Of a stretch of DNA of 64,000 nucleotides, positions 14,744 to 24,707 are shown piece after piece. The stretch is taken from NCBI GenBank assembly GCA_027064135.1, contig JAMOQG010000019.1, forward strand, positions 96,571 through 160,570. Reading direction: 5' to 3'. The notes beneath the pieces were generated by a model. That model was given only the letters and a program-made list of their open reading frames with translations, had not been told where the DNA came from and did not search any database. The translations under genes and the position numbers were made by a program. Each line of letters opens with the position of its first letter. The first letter of the stretch is position 1. Origin of the DNA: Peptostreptococcaceae bacterium. Lineage in GTDB: Bacteria > Bacillota > Clostridia > Peptostreptococcales > Acidaminobacteraceae.

Positions 14744-15334
14744 ATGTCTAAAATCGATGGTAATAAAGAAAAAAAAGAACGTGCAATTTATTCTGCAGCA
14801 TATAAATTATTTACTGAAATTGGTATTAATAATGTCACTGTAAGCAATATTACTAAACAAGCTGGTGTAGCTAAGGGAACTTTTTATTTATATTTTAAAG
14901 ATAAATATAGTTTAATGGATAAAATAATAGTTAAGAAGAGTTTTGAGTTATTATTAGAAGCGTATAATATTACGAAGGATAAAGAATTTTATGATTATAA
15001 TGAAAGAGTAATATTTTTTATAGATTTTATTGTAGATTCCTTAAAGGAAAATAGAGTTCTTCTTAAATTACTTCATAAAAATCTTTCTTGGGGAATGTTT
15101 AACCAAGCTGTTGATAATAAAATGATTACAAAAATTATTAATGAACTTATACATGAGTTATATGGTGACAAAATAGATAACAAAATGAGTGAATTAAATT
15201 TTTATAGAACTTTGTTTATGATTATAGAATTAACTTCATCTGTGTGTTATCATTCTATCATTGAAGAAAAACCTGCAAAAATTGATGAAATGAAACCGTT
15301 ATTATTAAATGTGATAAAAAAAATATTGTTATAA
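14744..15334 (+). CDS. TetR/AcrR family transcriptional regulator
   Basis: N-terminal HTH: AAYKLFTEIGINNVTVSNITKQAGVAKGTFYLYFKDKYSL. Confidence 0.92.
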   Translation: MSKIDGNKEKKERAIYSAAYKLFTEIGINNVTVSNITKQAGVAKGTFYLYFKDKYSLMDKIIVKKSFELLLEAYNITKDKEFYDYNERVIFFIDFIVDSLKENRVLLKLLHKNLSWGMFNQAVDNKMITKIINELIHELYGDKIDNKMSELNFYRTLFMIIELTSSVCYHSIIEEKPAKIDEMKPLLLNVIKKILL

Positions 15335-15394
15335 TTTTGAAATAGTTAAATCATTTTAAAATTTTATGAAATAAAAATTGCATTTATCTGAAAA

Positions 15395-15421
15395 TTCATC
15401 GGTTTTTGCCGGTGTTTTTTG
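15395..15421 (+). terminator. intrinsic terminator
   Basis: CATCGG-ttttt-GCCGGTG followed by T6. Confidence 0.6.
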
Positions 15422-15429
15422 TGTATTTA

Positions 15430-15443
15430 TGATAACGTTTTCA
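15430..15443. promoter_or_regulatory. candidate CcpA catabolite-responsive element (cre)
   Basis: TGATAACGTTTTCA, fits TGNNANCGNTNNCA-type consensus, upstream of opp operon. Confidence 0.4.
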
Positions 15444-15627
15444 ATGGTGTAAAATGCTTTGATTTCAATGCTTTTTAATGGTATTACGAAAAGTTAATAT
15501 CTGTATGGTGTTTATATATTGAAAAAAAATGCGTTATGCGCTAAAATAATTGTATATTAAAGAGTGGAAAAATGAATTATTATTGTTTTCACTTGTAATA
15601 TTCATAATATTGGGAGGAGATTTATTA

Positions 15628-16548
15628 ATGGGGAATTATTTAGTAAAAAGATTATTATCAATGGTAATAACACTTTGGTTTGTTATTACTATTACTTTTT
15701 TTCTAATGCATGCAATCCCTGGTGGACCTTTTGTAAGAGAAAAAGAATTACCACCAGAAGTAATTGAGGCATTAAATGAAAAGTATCATTTAGATGATCC
15801 ATTGTATGTTCAATACTTTGATTATTTAAAGGGTGTTGTTACATTTGATATGGGACCTTCATTCAAAATGACAGGTGTAGAAGTAACAGATTTAATTAAA
15901 AAAGGATTTCCAGTTTCAGCGAAAATGGGAGGTTTAGCGGTATTATTTGTTTTACTTTTAGGTGTTCCTATAGGAATTATTTCAGCTTTAAAACAAAATT
16001 CGTGGATTGACTATATTGTAACGATTATTGCTACGATTGGTGTAGCTGTTCCGGGATTTGTTGTTGCTACGATATATATTTATATATTTAGCTCCAAGTT
16101 GGCTCTTGTTCCATCTTTTGGATTAGAATCAGCTAAAGGTTATATAGGACCTGTATTGGCGTTAGCTTTTTTCTCACTAGCATTTGTTATGAGACTTATG
16201 AGATCTAGTATGTTAGAAGTTCTTGGTGAAGATTATATTAGAACTGCTCGTGCAAAAGGATTACCAGAATTTATAGTAATTTATAAACATGCACTTAAAA
16301 ATGCAATAATCCCAGTTATTACTTATGTTGGGCCAATGATTGCGTCAGTAATGACAGGCTCATTCGTAATTGAAAAAATATTTGCTATTCCAGGAATGGG
16401 AAAATATTTTGTTGAATCAGTAGGGAATAGAGATTATACGGTTTTAATGGGTACTACAGTATTTTATGCGGCGTTAGTTATAGTAGCGATATTAGTTGTT
16501 GATGTTGCGTATGGAATGATTGATCCAAGAATTAAACTAGGAGATTAG
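15628..16548 (+). CDS. oppB: peptide ABC transporter permease, OppB-like
   Basis: MGNYLVKRLLSMVITLWFVITITFFLMHAIPGGPF; start at ATG 15628 after GGGAGGAG. Confidence 0.9.
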   Translation: MGNYLVKRLLSMVITLWFVITITFFLMHAIPGGPFVREKELPPEVIEALNEKYHLDDPLYVQYFDYLKGVVTFDMGPSFKMTGVEVTDLIKKGFPVSAKMGGLAVLFVLLLGVPIGIISALKQNSWIDYIVTIIATIGVAVPGFVVATIYIYIFSSKLALVPSFGLESAKGYIGPVLALAFFSLAFVMRLMRSSMLEVLGEDYIRTARAKGLPEFIVIYKHALKNAIIPVITYVGPMIASVMTGSFVIEKIFAIPGMGKYFVESVGNRDYTVLMGTTVFYAALVIVAILVVDVAYGMIDPRIKLGD

Positions 16549-16557
16549 GAGGGAAAT

Positions 16558-17766
16558 ATGAGTAATAAAAATATCTCTCCGGAATTATGGGAGAAAGTAG
16601 AAGTACATGCAAGTAGATCTGAAGAAATAACTAGAAAAAGTTTAACGTATTGGCAAGATGCTTGGAGAAGATTAAAGCAAAATAAACTTTCAATGTTAGG
16701 ACTTGCTTTAATAATAATTATGATTATGTTTGCATCGTTTGGTTCTATGTTTACTGAATGGGATTATTCAAGTCAAACATTGAAAAATGCAAATTTACCT
16801 CCTAAAATGGATGTTGTAAAATTGCCTAACGATGTATATGGATTTGTACATCGTGAATATACATTGTTCGAAGTAGATGAGACAGGACACATAATTGATA
16901 GATTAGAACCTACAAATTCAATGTTAGATATTATGCAAAATAAAAGACGTATCTATGAAATAAATGGAGAAGAGGTAGTTTTAGATTTTTCATTTATATC
17001 AGACGCTAAAAAAGAAGGCAAAATTGCTGAAAAAGGGTTTGAATTAACAGTAAATGGAGAAGAATTAAAAACTGTAAAAAGTCTTTGGAATAAAACTTAT
17101 TTATTTGGTAGTGATGATTTAGGAAGAGATTTATTTGCTAGAGTTAGATATGGAGCAACGATTTCGTTACTTATTGCTTTAGTTGCAACATTAGTTCAAT
17201 TCTTTGTTGGCGTATTTTATGGTGCTATTGCAGGTTATGCTGGTGGAAGTGTTGATATGATAATGATGCGTATTGTAGATGTAATTGCAACTGTGCCTTT
17301 ATTATTATATGTAATTTTACTGATGGTTGTTATTGGCCCTGGACTTAAAACTATCATATTAGCGATGGGTATTATTTATTGGGTTGGAATGGCTAGAATT
17401 GTAAGAGGCGAAATTTTAAGTTTGAAAGAACAAGAATTTGTAATGGCTGCTAAAACTTTAGGTGCAAGTACTTGGAGAATTATTGCAAGACATTTAGTAC
17501 CAAATGCATTGGGACCAATTATTGTATCTTTAGCAATGATGATTCCAAGTGCGATATTTACAGAAGCTTTTTTAAGTTTTATTGGATTAGGTGTACCTGC
17601 TCCTATGGCTTCATGGGGAACTTTAGCGAATGATGCTGTTAAGGCTTTAAGATCGTATCCGTTCCAGTTATTATGGCCATCTTTAGCAATTAGCATTACA
17701 GTATTGTCATTTAACTTTTTCGGTGATGGGTTAAGAAATGCGCTGGATCCAAAATTACGAAGATAG
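16558..17766 (+). CDS. oppC: peptide ABC transporter permease, OppC-like
   Basis: FGSDDLGRDLFARVRYGATISL, EAFLSFIGLGVPAPMASWG. Confidence 0.9.
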   Translation: MSNKNISPELWEKVEVHASRSEEITRKSLTYWQDAWRRLKQNKLSMLGLALIIIMIMFASFGSMFTEWDYSSQTLKNANLPPKMDVVKLPNDVYGFVHREYTLFEVDETGHIIDRLEPTNSMLDIMQNKRRIYEINGEEVVLDFSFISDAKKEGKIAEKGFELTVNGEELKTVKSLWNKTYLFGSDDLGRDLFARVRYGATISLLIALVATLVQFFVGVFYGAIAGYAGGSVDMIMMRIVDVIATVPLLLYVILLMVVIGPGLKTIILAMGIIYWVGMARIVRGEILSLKEQEFVMAAKTLGASTWRIIARHLVPNALGPIIVSLAMMIPSAIFTEAFLSFIGLGVPAPMASWGTLANDAVKALRSYPFQLLWPSLAISITVLSFNFFGDGLRNALDPKLRR

Positions 17767-17780
17767 AAAGGGGTACTAAA

Positions 17781-18809
17781 TTGAAAGAAAAAATAATAGA
17801 AGTAAATAATTTACAAACTTCATTCTATACTCATTTGGGAGAAGTGCAGGCTGTTAGAGGTGTTAGCTTTAATGTTGCAAAAGGAGAAGTTTTAGGAATA
17901 GTAGGTGAATCAGGTAGTGGTAAAAGTGTAACTTCAATGTCGATAATGAAGCTCGTATCATATCCTGGTAAGATTAAAAGTGGTGAAATATTATTTAGAG
18001 GTGAAGATTTAGCTAAAAAAACTGATAAAGAAATGTTAAGCGTTCGTGGAGATAAAATTTCAATGATTTTCCAAGACCCGATGACATCTTTAAATCCCGT
18101 TTATACAATAGGAAATCAGATTATTGAAGCTATTATTAGACATCAGAATGTTGGTAAAGATGAAGCGAGAGAAAAAGCTATAGAGATGCTAAAACTTGTT
18201 GGTATTCCATCACCTGAAGAAAGAATTGACAATTATCCTCACGAATTTAGTGGTGGCATGAGACAAAGAGCAATGATTGCAATTGCACTTTCATGTGAAC
18301 CTGATTTGTTGATTGCTGATGAGCCAACAACTGCACTTGATGTAACTATTCAAGCTCAAATTATGGAGTTATTAAAAGAATTAAAAAATAAAGTTGATAC
18401 ATCAATTATATTGATTACACATGATTTAGGTGTTGTTGCTGATACTTGTGACAAAATAATTGTAATGTATGGTGGGCTTGTAATGGAAAGAGGATCTGCT
18501 CAAGAAATATTTTATACTCCAAAACATCCATATACAATGGGACTTATGAAATCTATTCCTAGATTGGATGCTGGAGATGATGGAAGATTGATTCCAATTC
18601 CTGGAACACCGCCGGATTTAATTAAGCCTCCAACTGGATGCCCTTTTTCTGCAAGATGTCCTTATGCAATGAAAATTTGTACTCAGGAAATGCCAGGATA
18701 TACAAAATTTGGAGAAGGTAATGAAGCTGCATGTTGGTTGTTGCATAAAGATGCTCCGGAAGTGGAAGTTGATACTGGTGTAGTTAGAGGTGATGTAAAT
18801 GCAAAATAA
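17781..18809 (+). CDS. oppD: peptide ABC transporter ATPase, OppD-like
   Basis: GESGSGKSV, FQDPMTSLNPV, FSGGMRQRAMIAIAL, C-terminal GCPFSARCPYA. Confidence 0.92.
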   Translation: MKEKIIEVNNLQTSFYTHLGEVQAVRGVSFNVAKGEVLGIVGESGSGKSVTSMSIMKLVSYPGKIKSGEILFRGEDLAKKTDKEMLSVRGDKISMIFQDPMTSLNPVYTIGNQIIEAIIRHQNVGKDEAREKAIEMLKLVGIPSPEERIDNYPHEFSGGMRQRAMIAIALSCEPDLLIADEPTTALDVTIQAQIMELLKELKNKVDTSIILITHDLGVVADTCDKIIVMYGGLVMERGSAQEIFYTPKHPYTMGLMKSIPRLDAGDDGRLIPIPGTPPDLIKPPTGCPFSARCPYAMKICTQEMPGYTKFGEGNEAACWLLHKDAPEVEVDTGVVRGDVNAK

Positions 18810-19797
18810 AGAAGTTTTATTAGAAGTAAAAGGTTTGAAAAAATATTTCCCTATAAAACATGGTTTTTTAGGTAGAAAAACTAAGTATGTTAAAGCTGTA
18901 GATGGAATTGATTTTAAAGTATATAAAGGTGAAACGCTTGGTTTAGTTGGAGAATCCGGTTGTGGTAAATCTACTACTGGAAGAACAATAATTAGATTAT
19001 ATGATGTTACTGAAGGAGAAGTTATATTTGATGGAACAGATATTAGTGATCTTTCTCAAAGAGAACTTTTGCCTTTCAGAAAAAAAATGCAAATGATTTT
19101 CCAAGATCCGTATGCATCATTAAATACTAGAATGACAGTTGCTGATATTATTGGGGAGCCTTTAGATATTCATGGGATCGCTAGCGGAGAAGCAAGAAAA
19201 AATAGAATTAATGAACTTTTAAAAACTGTTGGATTAACTACTGATCATGCGAGCAGATATCCACATGAATTTAGTGGTGGACAAAGACAAAGAATTGGTA
19301 TTGCAAGAGCACTAGCTGTAAATCCTGAATTTATAATTTGTGATGAACCTATTTCTGCACTTGATGTATCTATTCAAGCTCAAGTAGTAAATATGCTTGA
19401 TGATTTACAAAAAAATATGGGATTAACGTATTTATTTATTGCGCATGATTTGTCAATGGTTAAATATATTTCTGATAGAATTGCTGTAATGTATTTGGGA
19501 AAAATTGTTGAAATTGGTGAAGCAGATAGATTATATAATCATCCTGAACATCCTTATACTCAAGCCTTATTATCAGCTGTTCCAATTCCAGATCCTGATT
19601 TAACTCGTGAGCTTGCGAAGGATAGAGTAATATTAGAAGGTGACGTTCCAAGTCCATTAAATCCACCTTCTGGATGTAGATTTAGAACTAGATGTCAATA
19701 TGCAAAGCCAATTTGTTCTGAAGAAATGCCAGAGTTGCAAGATATAGGTGGTGAACATCAAGTAGCATGTCATTTCACTGGCAAACTTATTAAATAA
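18799..19797 (+). CDS. oppF: peptide ABC transporter ATPase, OppF-like
   Basis: GESGCGKST, FQDPYASLNTRMTV, FSGGQRQRIGIARAL, GCRFRTRCQYA. Confidence 0.92.
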   Translation: MQNKEVLLEVKGLKKYFPIKHGFLGRKTKYVKAVDGIDFKVYKGETLGLVGESGCGKSTTGRTIIRLYDVTEGEVIFDGTDISDLSQRELLPFRKKMQMIFQDPYASLNTRMTVADIIGEPLDIHGIASGEARKNRINELLKTVGLTTDHASRYPHEFSGGQRQRIGIARALAVNPEFIICDEPISALDVSIQAQVVNMLDDLQKNMGLTYLFIAHDLSMVKYISDRIAVMYLGKIVEIGEADRLYNHPEHPYTQALLSAVPIPDPDLTRELAKDRVILEGDVPSPLNPPSGCRFRTRCQYAKPICSEEMPELQDIGGEHQVACHFTGKLIK

Positions 19798-19912
19798 ACG
19801 TAACATTTAAAATTTGTAAAAGAATTAAAAATATATTATAATTAACTCGTAGATATTAAGAAAAATTAATTTCTTAATTATTATATAAGAGAGAAAAATG
19901 GAGGGGATTTTA

Positions 19913-21550
19913 TTGTTTAAAAGAAGTATTTCGTTAATGTTAGTATTATTATTGGTAGTAGCTTCATTCGCAGGTTGTTCAAAACCAGCTGAAGAGCCAG
20001 CACCAGTAGAACCAACTGCAACAACTGAGCCAGCACCAGCAGAACCTGCTGTAGAGCCAGCTCAAGAAGAAAGTGTTTTACATTGGAACGTTGGAGCAGA
20101 TCCAAAAACATTAGACCCAGGTTTAAATGCAGCTAGTGATGGTGGAAATGTTATTAATAACACTTTTGAAGGTTTAACAAGAGAAATTGATGGTGAATTG
20201 ACACCAGCAATGGCAGAAAGTTGGGATGTATCTGAAGATCAAACTACTTACACTTTCCATATTAGAGAAGGCGTAAAATGGTCTGATGGACAAGCTTTAA
20301 CAGCTAATGATTTTGAATATGCTTGGTCAAGAGTAATTGATCCTGCTACTGCTTCAGAATACTCATGGATTTTTGATGCTGCTAACGTAGATTCTTTTGA
20401 AGCTACTGATGAAGCTACATTCGTTGTTAACTTAAAGACACCAACTCCTTGGTTCTTAGGATTAACTACTTTCTACTCATTCTTCCCAGTAAGAGAAGAT
20501 ATGGTAAACGCAAAAGCTGACGGATTATGGGCAAAAGATGGTTCTTTAGCAATATCTAATGGACCTTTCACATTATCTGAATATGAAACAGGCGACAAAT
20601 TAGTATTAGTTAAAAATGATAATTATTGGAGAGCTGATGAAGTTAAGTTAGACAAAATCGTTGGAAGAATGATTGTTGAAGCTTCTACTGCATTAACTGC
20701 TTACCAAGGTGGAGAATTAGATATTAATTCTAATATTCCTAGTGCTGAAATACCAGGATTAATTGCTGAAGATCCAACATTTATGATTTTCCCAATGTTA
20801 GGAACTTACTACTATAGTTTCAATACATCAGTTCCTCCTTTAGATAATGTAGATGTAAGAAGAGCATTAACATTAGCTATCGATAGAAAAGCAATTGTTG
20901 AAACTGTAACTAAAGGTGGACAGTTACCTGCATCAACTATGATTCCAGGAGCGATTTTAGACGCTGAAGGTAATGTGTTTAATGAAATGACTGGAGACTA
21001 CGGAATTTCTGCAACTGCAAACGTTGAAGAAGCAAAAGCATTATTAGCTAAAGCTGGATATCCAAATGGTGAAGGATTCCCTAACTTTGAATTGTTATAC
21101 AACACTTCTGAAGGACACCAAAAAATTGCTGAAGCACTTCAAGAAATGTGGAAAACTAACTTAAATATTGATGTTACATTAGCTAACCAAGAATGGGCTG
21201 TATTCCAAGATACTAGAACTCAAGGCAATTTCCAAATTGCTAGAGAAGGTTGGATTGGAGATTATACAGATCCATTAACATTCTTAGATATGTTTAGAAC
21301 TGGTGGAGTTATGAATCATACTCAATGGGGTAGCGATGAATATGATCAGATATTAGACGATTCTATGATGGCTAAAGGTCAAGAAAGATTTGAGATGTTA
21401 TTTAAAGCGGACAAAATTTTAATGGATGCTGCTGTTGTAATGCCAGTTTATTACTACACTGACATAATGATGGTTGCTGACAAAGTACAAGGTTGGGAAT
21501 TAACAGGATTAAGTACTTACTACTTCGGAAGAACTGAAATAGTAGAATAA
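19913..21550 (+). CDS. oppA: oligopeptide-binding lipoprotein, OppA-like
   Basis: Lipobox VASFAGC, LHWNVGADPKTLDPG; TTG start at 19913 after GGAGGGG. Confidence 0.9.
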   Translation: MFKRSISLMLVLLLVVASFAGCSKPAEEPAPVEPTATTEPAPAEPAVEPAQEESVLHWNVGADPKTLDPGLNAASDGGNVINNTFEGLTREIDGELTPAMAESWDVSEDQTTYTFHIREGVKWSDGQALTANDFEYAWSRVIDPATASEYSWIFDAANVDSFEATDEATFVVNLKTPTPWFLGLTTFYSFFPVREDMVNAKADGLWAKDGSLAISNGPFTLSEYETGDKLVLVKNDNYWRADEVKLDKIVGRMIVEASTALTAYQGGELDINSNIPSAEIPGLIAEDPTFMIFPMLGTYYYSFNTSVPPLDNVDVRRALTLAIDRKAIVETVTKGGQLPASTMIPGAILDAEGNVFNEMTGDYGISATANVEEAKALLAKAGYPNGEGFPNFELLYNTSEGHQKIAEALQEMWKTNLNIDVTLANQEWAVFQDTRTQGNFQIAREGWIGDYTDPLTFLDMFRTGGVMNHTQWGSDEYDQILDDSMMAKGQERFEMLFKADKILMDAAVVMPVYYYTDIMMVADKVQGWELTGLSTYYFGRTEIVE

Positions 21551-21564
21551 TAATTTTGATAAAG

Positions 21565-21597
21565 GAAGTGGAGAGTTAATCTCTACTTCTTTTTTTA
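21565..21597 (+). terminator. terminator after oppA
   Basis: GGAAGTGGAGAGTTAATCTCTACTTCTTTTTTT. Confidence 0.85.
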
Positions 21598-21709
21598 TTA
21601 TTTAGGAAAGTGCAGTTGAAAATTATAACGAGTGGCGATTTCGTTTTAATATTATCGAAAGCGTAACGGCCTATCTAAAACATTCTGAAAGAATTTTTTG
21701 TGAAATTAT

Positions 21710-21732
21710 TTTAAAGTCCGTAGGACTTTTTT
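21710..21732 (+). terminator. second terminator upstream of amidase gene
   Basis: AAAGTCC-gta-GGACTTTTTTTT. Confidence 0.7.
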
Positions 21733-21818
21733 TTGTTTTTTTGATATACTATACTAAAGTACATATTATTGAAGGAATAGTAGATAAAGTAAAAAAAGTA
21801 GTTGCTATGGAGGAAGAT

Positions 21819-23936
21819 GTGAAAAAAAAAATATTTTTAATTATGATGATGATATTAATGACAAGTGTTTCATTTGCAAATAAATTTTCAGAGATTGATA
21901 GTGTTGAATTAAAAGATTCATTAACAAACGAAGTTAAAGAATATGAACCTGTGAGCCTTTTATTGAAAGGTAAAGATGTTGTAACTGATGTACCGGGAAT
22001 ATTATACATTCTAAACGGCGAAGCAAGAACTCTTGTACCTGTGAGATTTGTTACTGAACAACTTGGAGCTGAAGTAGAGTGGGATCAAAAGACAAAAACA
22101 GTTACGATAAATTACAAAAGTGACGTTTTAAAACTTACCATAGATAGTGAATATGCGTATGTGAATGGAATAAAAGAAAAACTTCCGAGCAATGTTCCGG
22201 CTAAATTAATGGCTTATCAAGATGTTTATAGAACTATGGTTCCAGTTAGATTTGTTACTGAAAATTTTAATCTAGATATAGATTGGCTTGGAGATACAAA
22301 AACTGTATCTATTAATTCTGAAGAACAGAATATTATAGGAATTGATTTTTTATATAAATTAAAATTTCCTGAAATTAGAATTAAAACAACTGGTTATGTG
22401 GATATAAACAGTTATTCTGTTGGAAGTAGTGATTTTGGAATTGATGATAAAATAATTTTTTCTATTCCTAACTCTAATTTTTTAATTAATGAATTTGAAG
22501 AATCCGTTTTCTTAACAAAGAAAAATGGAACTGTTGAATATGATATTGCTTTAACAGGTTTTGGGACTGAAAAATTAGTGATTGATCAATTATCAGGTGA
22601 TATAAAAAGTACTACAATTGAAATGAATTTAGCGAAGAAAAAAGGAGTTAATACTTTTTTCGATTCAGAAACAAATGAAATTGTGATTCAGTTTATTAAC
22701 TCAGTTGAAGAAATTAATGTTGAAGATATTTATAATGCGAAAACTTTAATAATTGGAACAAAAGAAGATATGCCTTCGATCAATCCGGTTATTGACAAAA
22801 TTAATAATGAAGTTATTATTGATATAGTTAATAGTAATTTAAATTTAAATGAAGGAGAAAGGGAGACTATACAAGTAAATGAAGGTGGTATTGCAAGTTA
22901 TACTTATTTCCAACTTGATACATCGACAGATGAGATTTATGAAAATGATGATATTGTAACAAGAGTAATTATGCAGCTTAATAAAGAGAAAAGTGTAGAT
23001 GATGTATATATTGAAGAAATTGATAATAAAATATATGCATATGTTTCTGGAAATCCATTAAATGGGTTTGAATATGTTAAAAATGATGTTGCAGAGTCGA
23101 AGTTGATAATTAATTTTTTAAAAGATGGTATATATAATGCCGATATTGATGAAAATAACAACATTATTGAATTAAGTTTTTCAAAAGATTTAGTTGATAT
23201 AGATAATATGAATCTTAATATTGATGACCAAATAATTGAAAAAATTTCTATTAATAGTGTTTCAGATAAATATTATATTAGGTTTAAGTATGAAGATTCT
23301 GTTACAGTTACTCAAAATACAAGCGAAAATATTTTGACAAATAATATTTCTATTGATTTTAAAAATTTAAATATAGTCAATTCAAAGTATAAAGATAAAT
23401 TAATAGTAATTGATCCAGGACATGGTGGTAAAGATCCAGGAGCAATAGGAACTAAAACTAAAACAACAGAAAGCGAACTTGTTTTAAAAACTGCTTTTAT
23501 TTTGAAAAAACAATTAGAAGCAAAAGGATTTAAAGTATATTTAACTAGAGATAAAGATGAATATGTGGATTTATATCAAAGGCCAAATATTGCAAATAAA
23601 TTAAATGCTGATTTGTTTGTAAGTATTCATATTAACGCTTTTACTAACCCGGATGCAGAAGGTATTGAAGTTTTATATGCTGATGACGGAATAAGAGGTA
23701 ATTATTCTTTTGCAAAGATTACACAAGGTTATTTAATAAGTTATTTGAATAGAGTGGATAGAGGGGTTAGAAATCGACCTAGACTAGTTGTGTTAAAAAA
23801 TACTCATATGCCTGCAATATTAACAGAATTAGGTTTTTTAACAAATGAAAAAGAAGAAGAAATGCTAATTACAAATGAATATTTACAAAAAGCTGCTAAT
23901 GCAATATATAAAAGCATAATCGATCAAATTAAGTAG
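21819..23936 (+). CDS. N-acetylmuramoyl-L-alanine amidase with copper-amine-oxidase-like N-domain and AMIN-like regions
   Basis: Signal peptide; LVPVRFVTEQLGAEVEWD...MVPVRFVTENF; Amidase_3: VIDPGHGGKDPGAIG...FVSIHINAF...ILTELGFLTN; GTG start 21819 after GGAGGA. Confidence 0.88.
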   Translation: MKKKIFLIMMMILMTSVSFANKFSEIDSVELKDSLTNEVKEYEPVSLLLKGKDVVTDVPGILYILNGEARTLVPVRFVTEQLGAEVEWDQKTKTVTINYKSDVLKLTIDSEYAYVNGIKEKLPSNVPAKLMAYQDVYRTMVPVRFVTENFNLDIDWLGDTKTVSINSEEQNIIGIDFLYKLKFPEIRIKTTGYVDINSYSVGSSDFGIDDKIIFSIPNSNFLINEFEESVFLTKKNGTVEYDIALTGFGTEKLVIDQLSGDIKSTTIEMNLAKKKGVNTFFDSETNEIVIQFINSVEEINVEDIYNAKTLIIGTKEDMPSINPVIDKINNEVIIDIVNSNLNLNEGERETIQVNEGGIASYTYFQLDTSTDEIYENDDIVTRVIMQLNKEKSVDDVYIEEIDNKIYAYVSGNPLNGFEYVKNDVAESKLIINFLKDGIYNADIDENNNIIELSFSKDLVDIDNMNLNIDDQIIEKISINSVSDKYYIRFKYEDSVTVTQNTSENILTNNISIDFKNLNIVNSKYKDKLIVIDPGHGGKDPGAIGTKTKTTESELVLKTAFILKKQLEAKGFKVYLTRDKDEYVDLYQRPNIANKLNADLFVSIHINAFTNPDAEGIEVLYADDGIRGNYSFAKITQGYLISYLNRVDRGVRNRPRLVVLKNTHMPAILTELGFLTNEKEEEMLITNEYLQKAANAIYKSIIDQIK

Positions 23937-23977
23937 TAATTTTATCTTTATCACTGAGAGTACTGGGGGAGGAATTT

Positions 23978-24385
23978 ATGCTTATAGTAAATAAAGAAAT
24001 TGAATCTAATTTTGAATCTGTGCATCAATTTGTCTTGAAAGTTATTGATCTGATTGATAAAGAAAAAATCGTAAAAAAACAAAATACTATTTTTAAAATC
24101 AATGTCATGTTAAGAGAAGTTCTTAATAACGCAGTTGAACATGGAAATAAATTTGATGAAAATAGGATGGTTTATTGTAGAATTGAGTTAGATAAAGAAA
24201 TATTTACTTTTATTGTTAGAGATGAAGGAGAAGGTTGTATTAAGGATCAATTTTATAATGTAGGCGATGGATTTACAATGAAACTTAGATCAAGAGGATT
24301 GGATTTAATAACTAAATATGGTTTTAAATATAAATTTAATAAAAATGAAATTGTATTAAAGTATATGTTAGATAAGGAGATGTAA
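23978..24385 (+). CDS. RsbW/SpoIIAB-like anti-sigma-type serine kinase (HATPase_c)
   Basis: N-box LREVLNNAVEHGNK, G1 box RDEGEG, RGLDLI. Confidence 0.82.
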   Translation: MLIVNKEIESNFESVHQFVLKVIDLIDKEKIVKKQNTIFKINVMLREVLNNAVEHGNKFDENRMVYCRIELDKEIFTFIVRDEGEGCIKDQFYNVGDGFTMKLRSRGLDLITKYGFKYKFNKNEIVLKYMLDKEM

Positions 24386-24386
24386 A

Positions 24387-24692
24387 ATGAGAAAAAATAT
24401 TGAAAACAATTTAATGACGTTTATTATTGAAAAAGATTTAATTGCACCAAATGTAAAAAAAATGAAAGAAGTTTTGAATGATGCGTTAAATGAAGTTGAT
24501 GAAATAGATGAAGTGGTAATTGATATGGATGGCATTGAAAATATTGATTCTGTAGGCGTTTCATTTGTTGTTAGTTTATATAAAAATATAAGTAATGAAG
24601 GGTTAGAATTTAGAATTGTAAATGCAAGTAGTGATATTGTACAATTATTTAAATTGATGAGATTGGATGAATTTTTTATTATAGAAGAATAA
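24387..24692 (+). CDS. STAS-domain anti-sigma factor antagonist
   Basis: VVIDMDGIENIDSVGVSFVVSLYK contains the phosphorylatable D-S-x-G motif. Confidence 0.85.
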   Translation: MRKNIENNLMTFIIEKDLIAPNVKKMKEVLNDALNEVDEIDEVVIDMDGIENIDSVGVSFVVSLYKNISNEGLEFRIVNASSDIVQLFKLMRLDEFFIIEE

Positions 24693-24707
24693 TATGGAGA
24701 TGATCAT

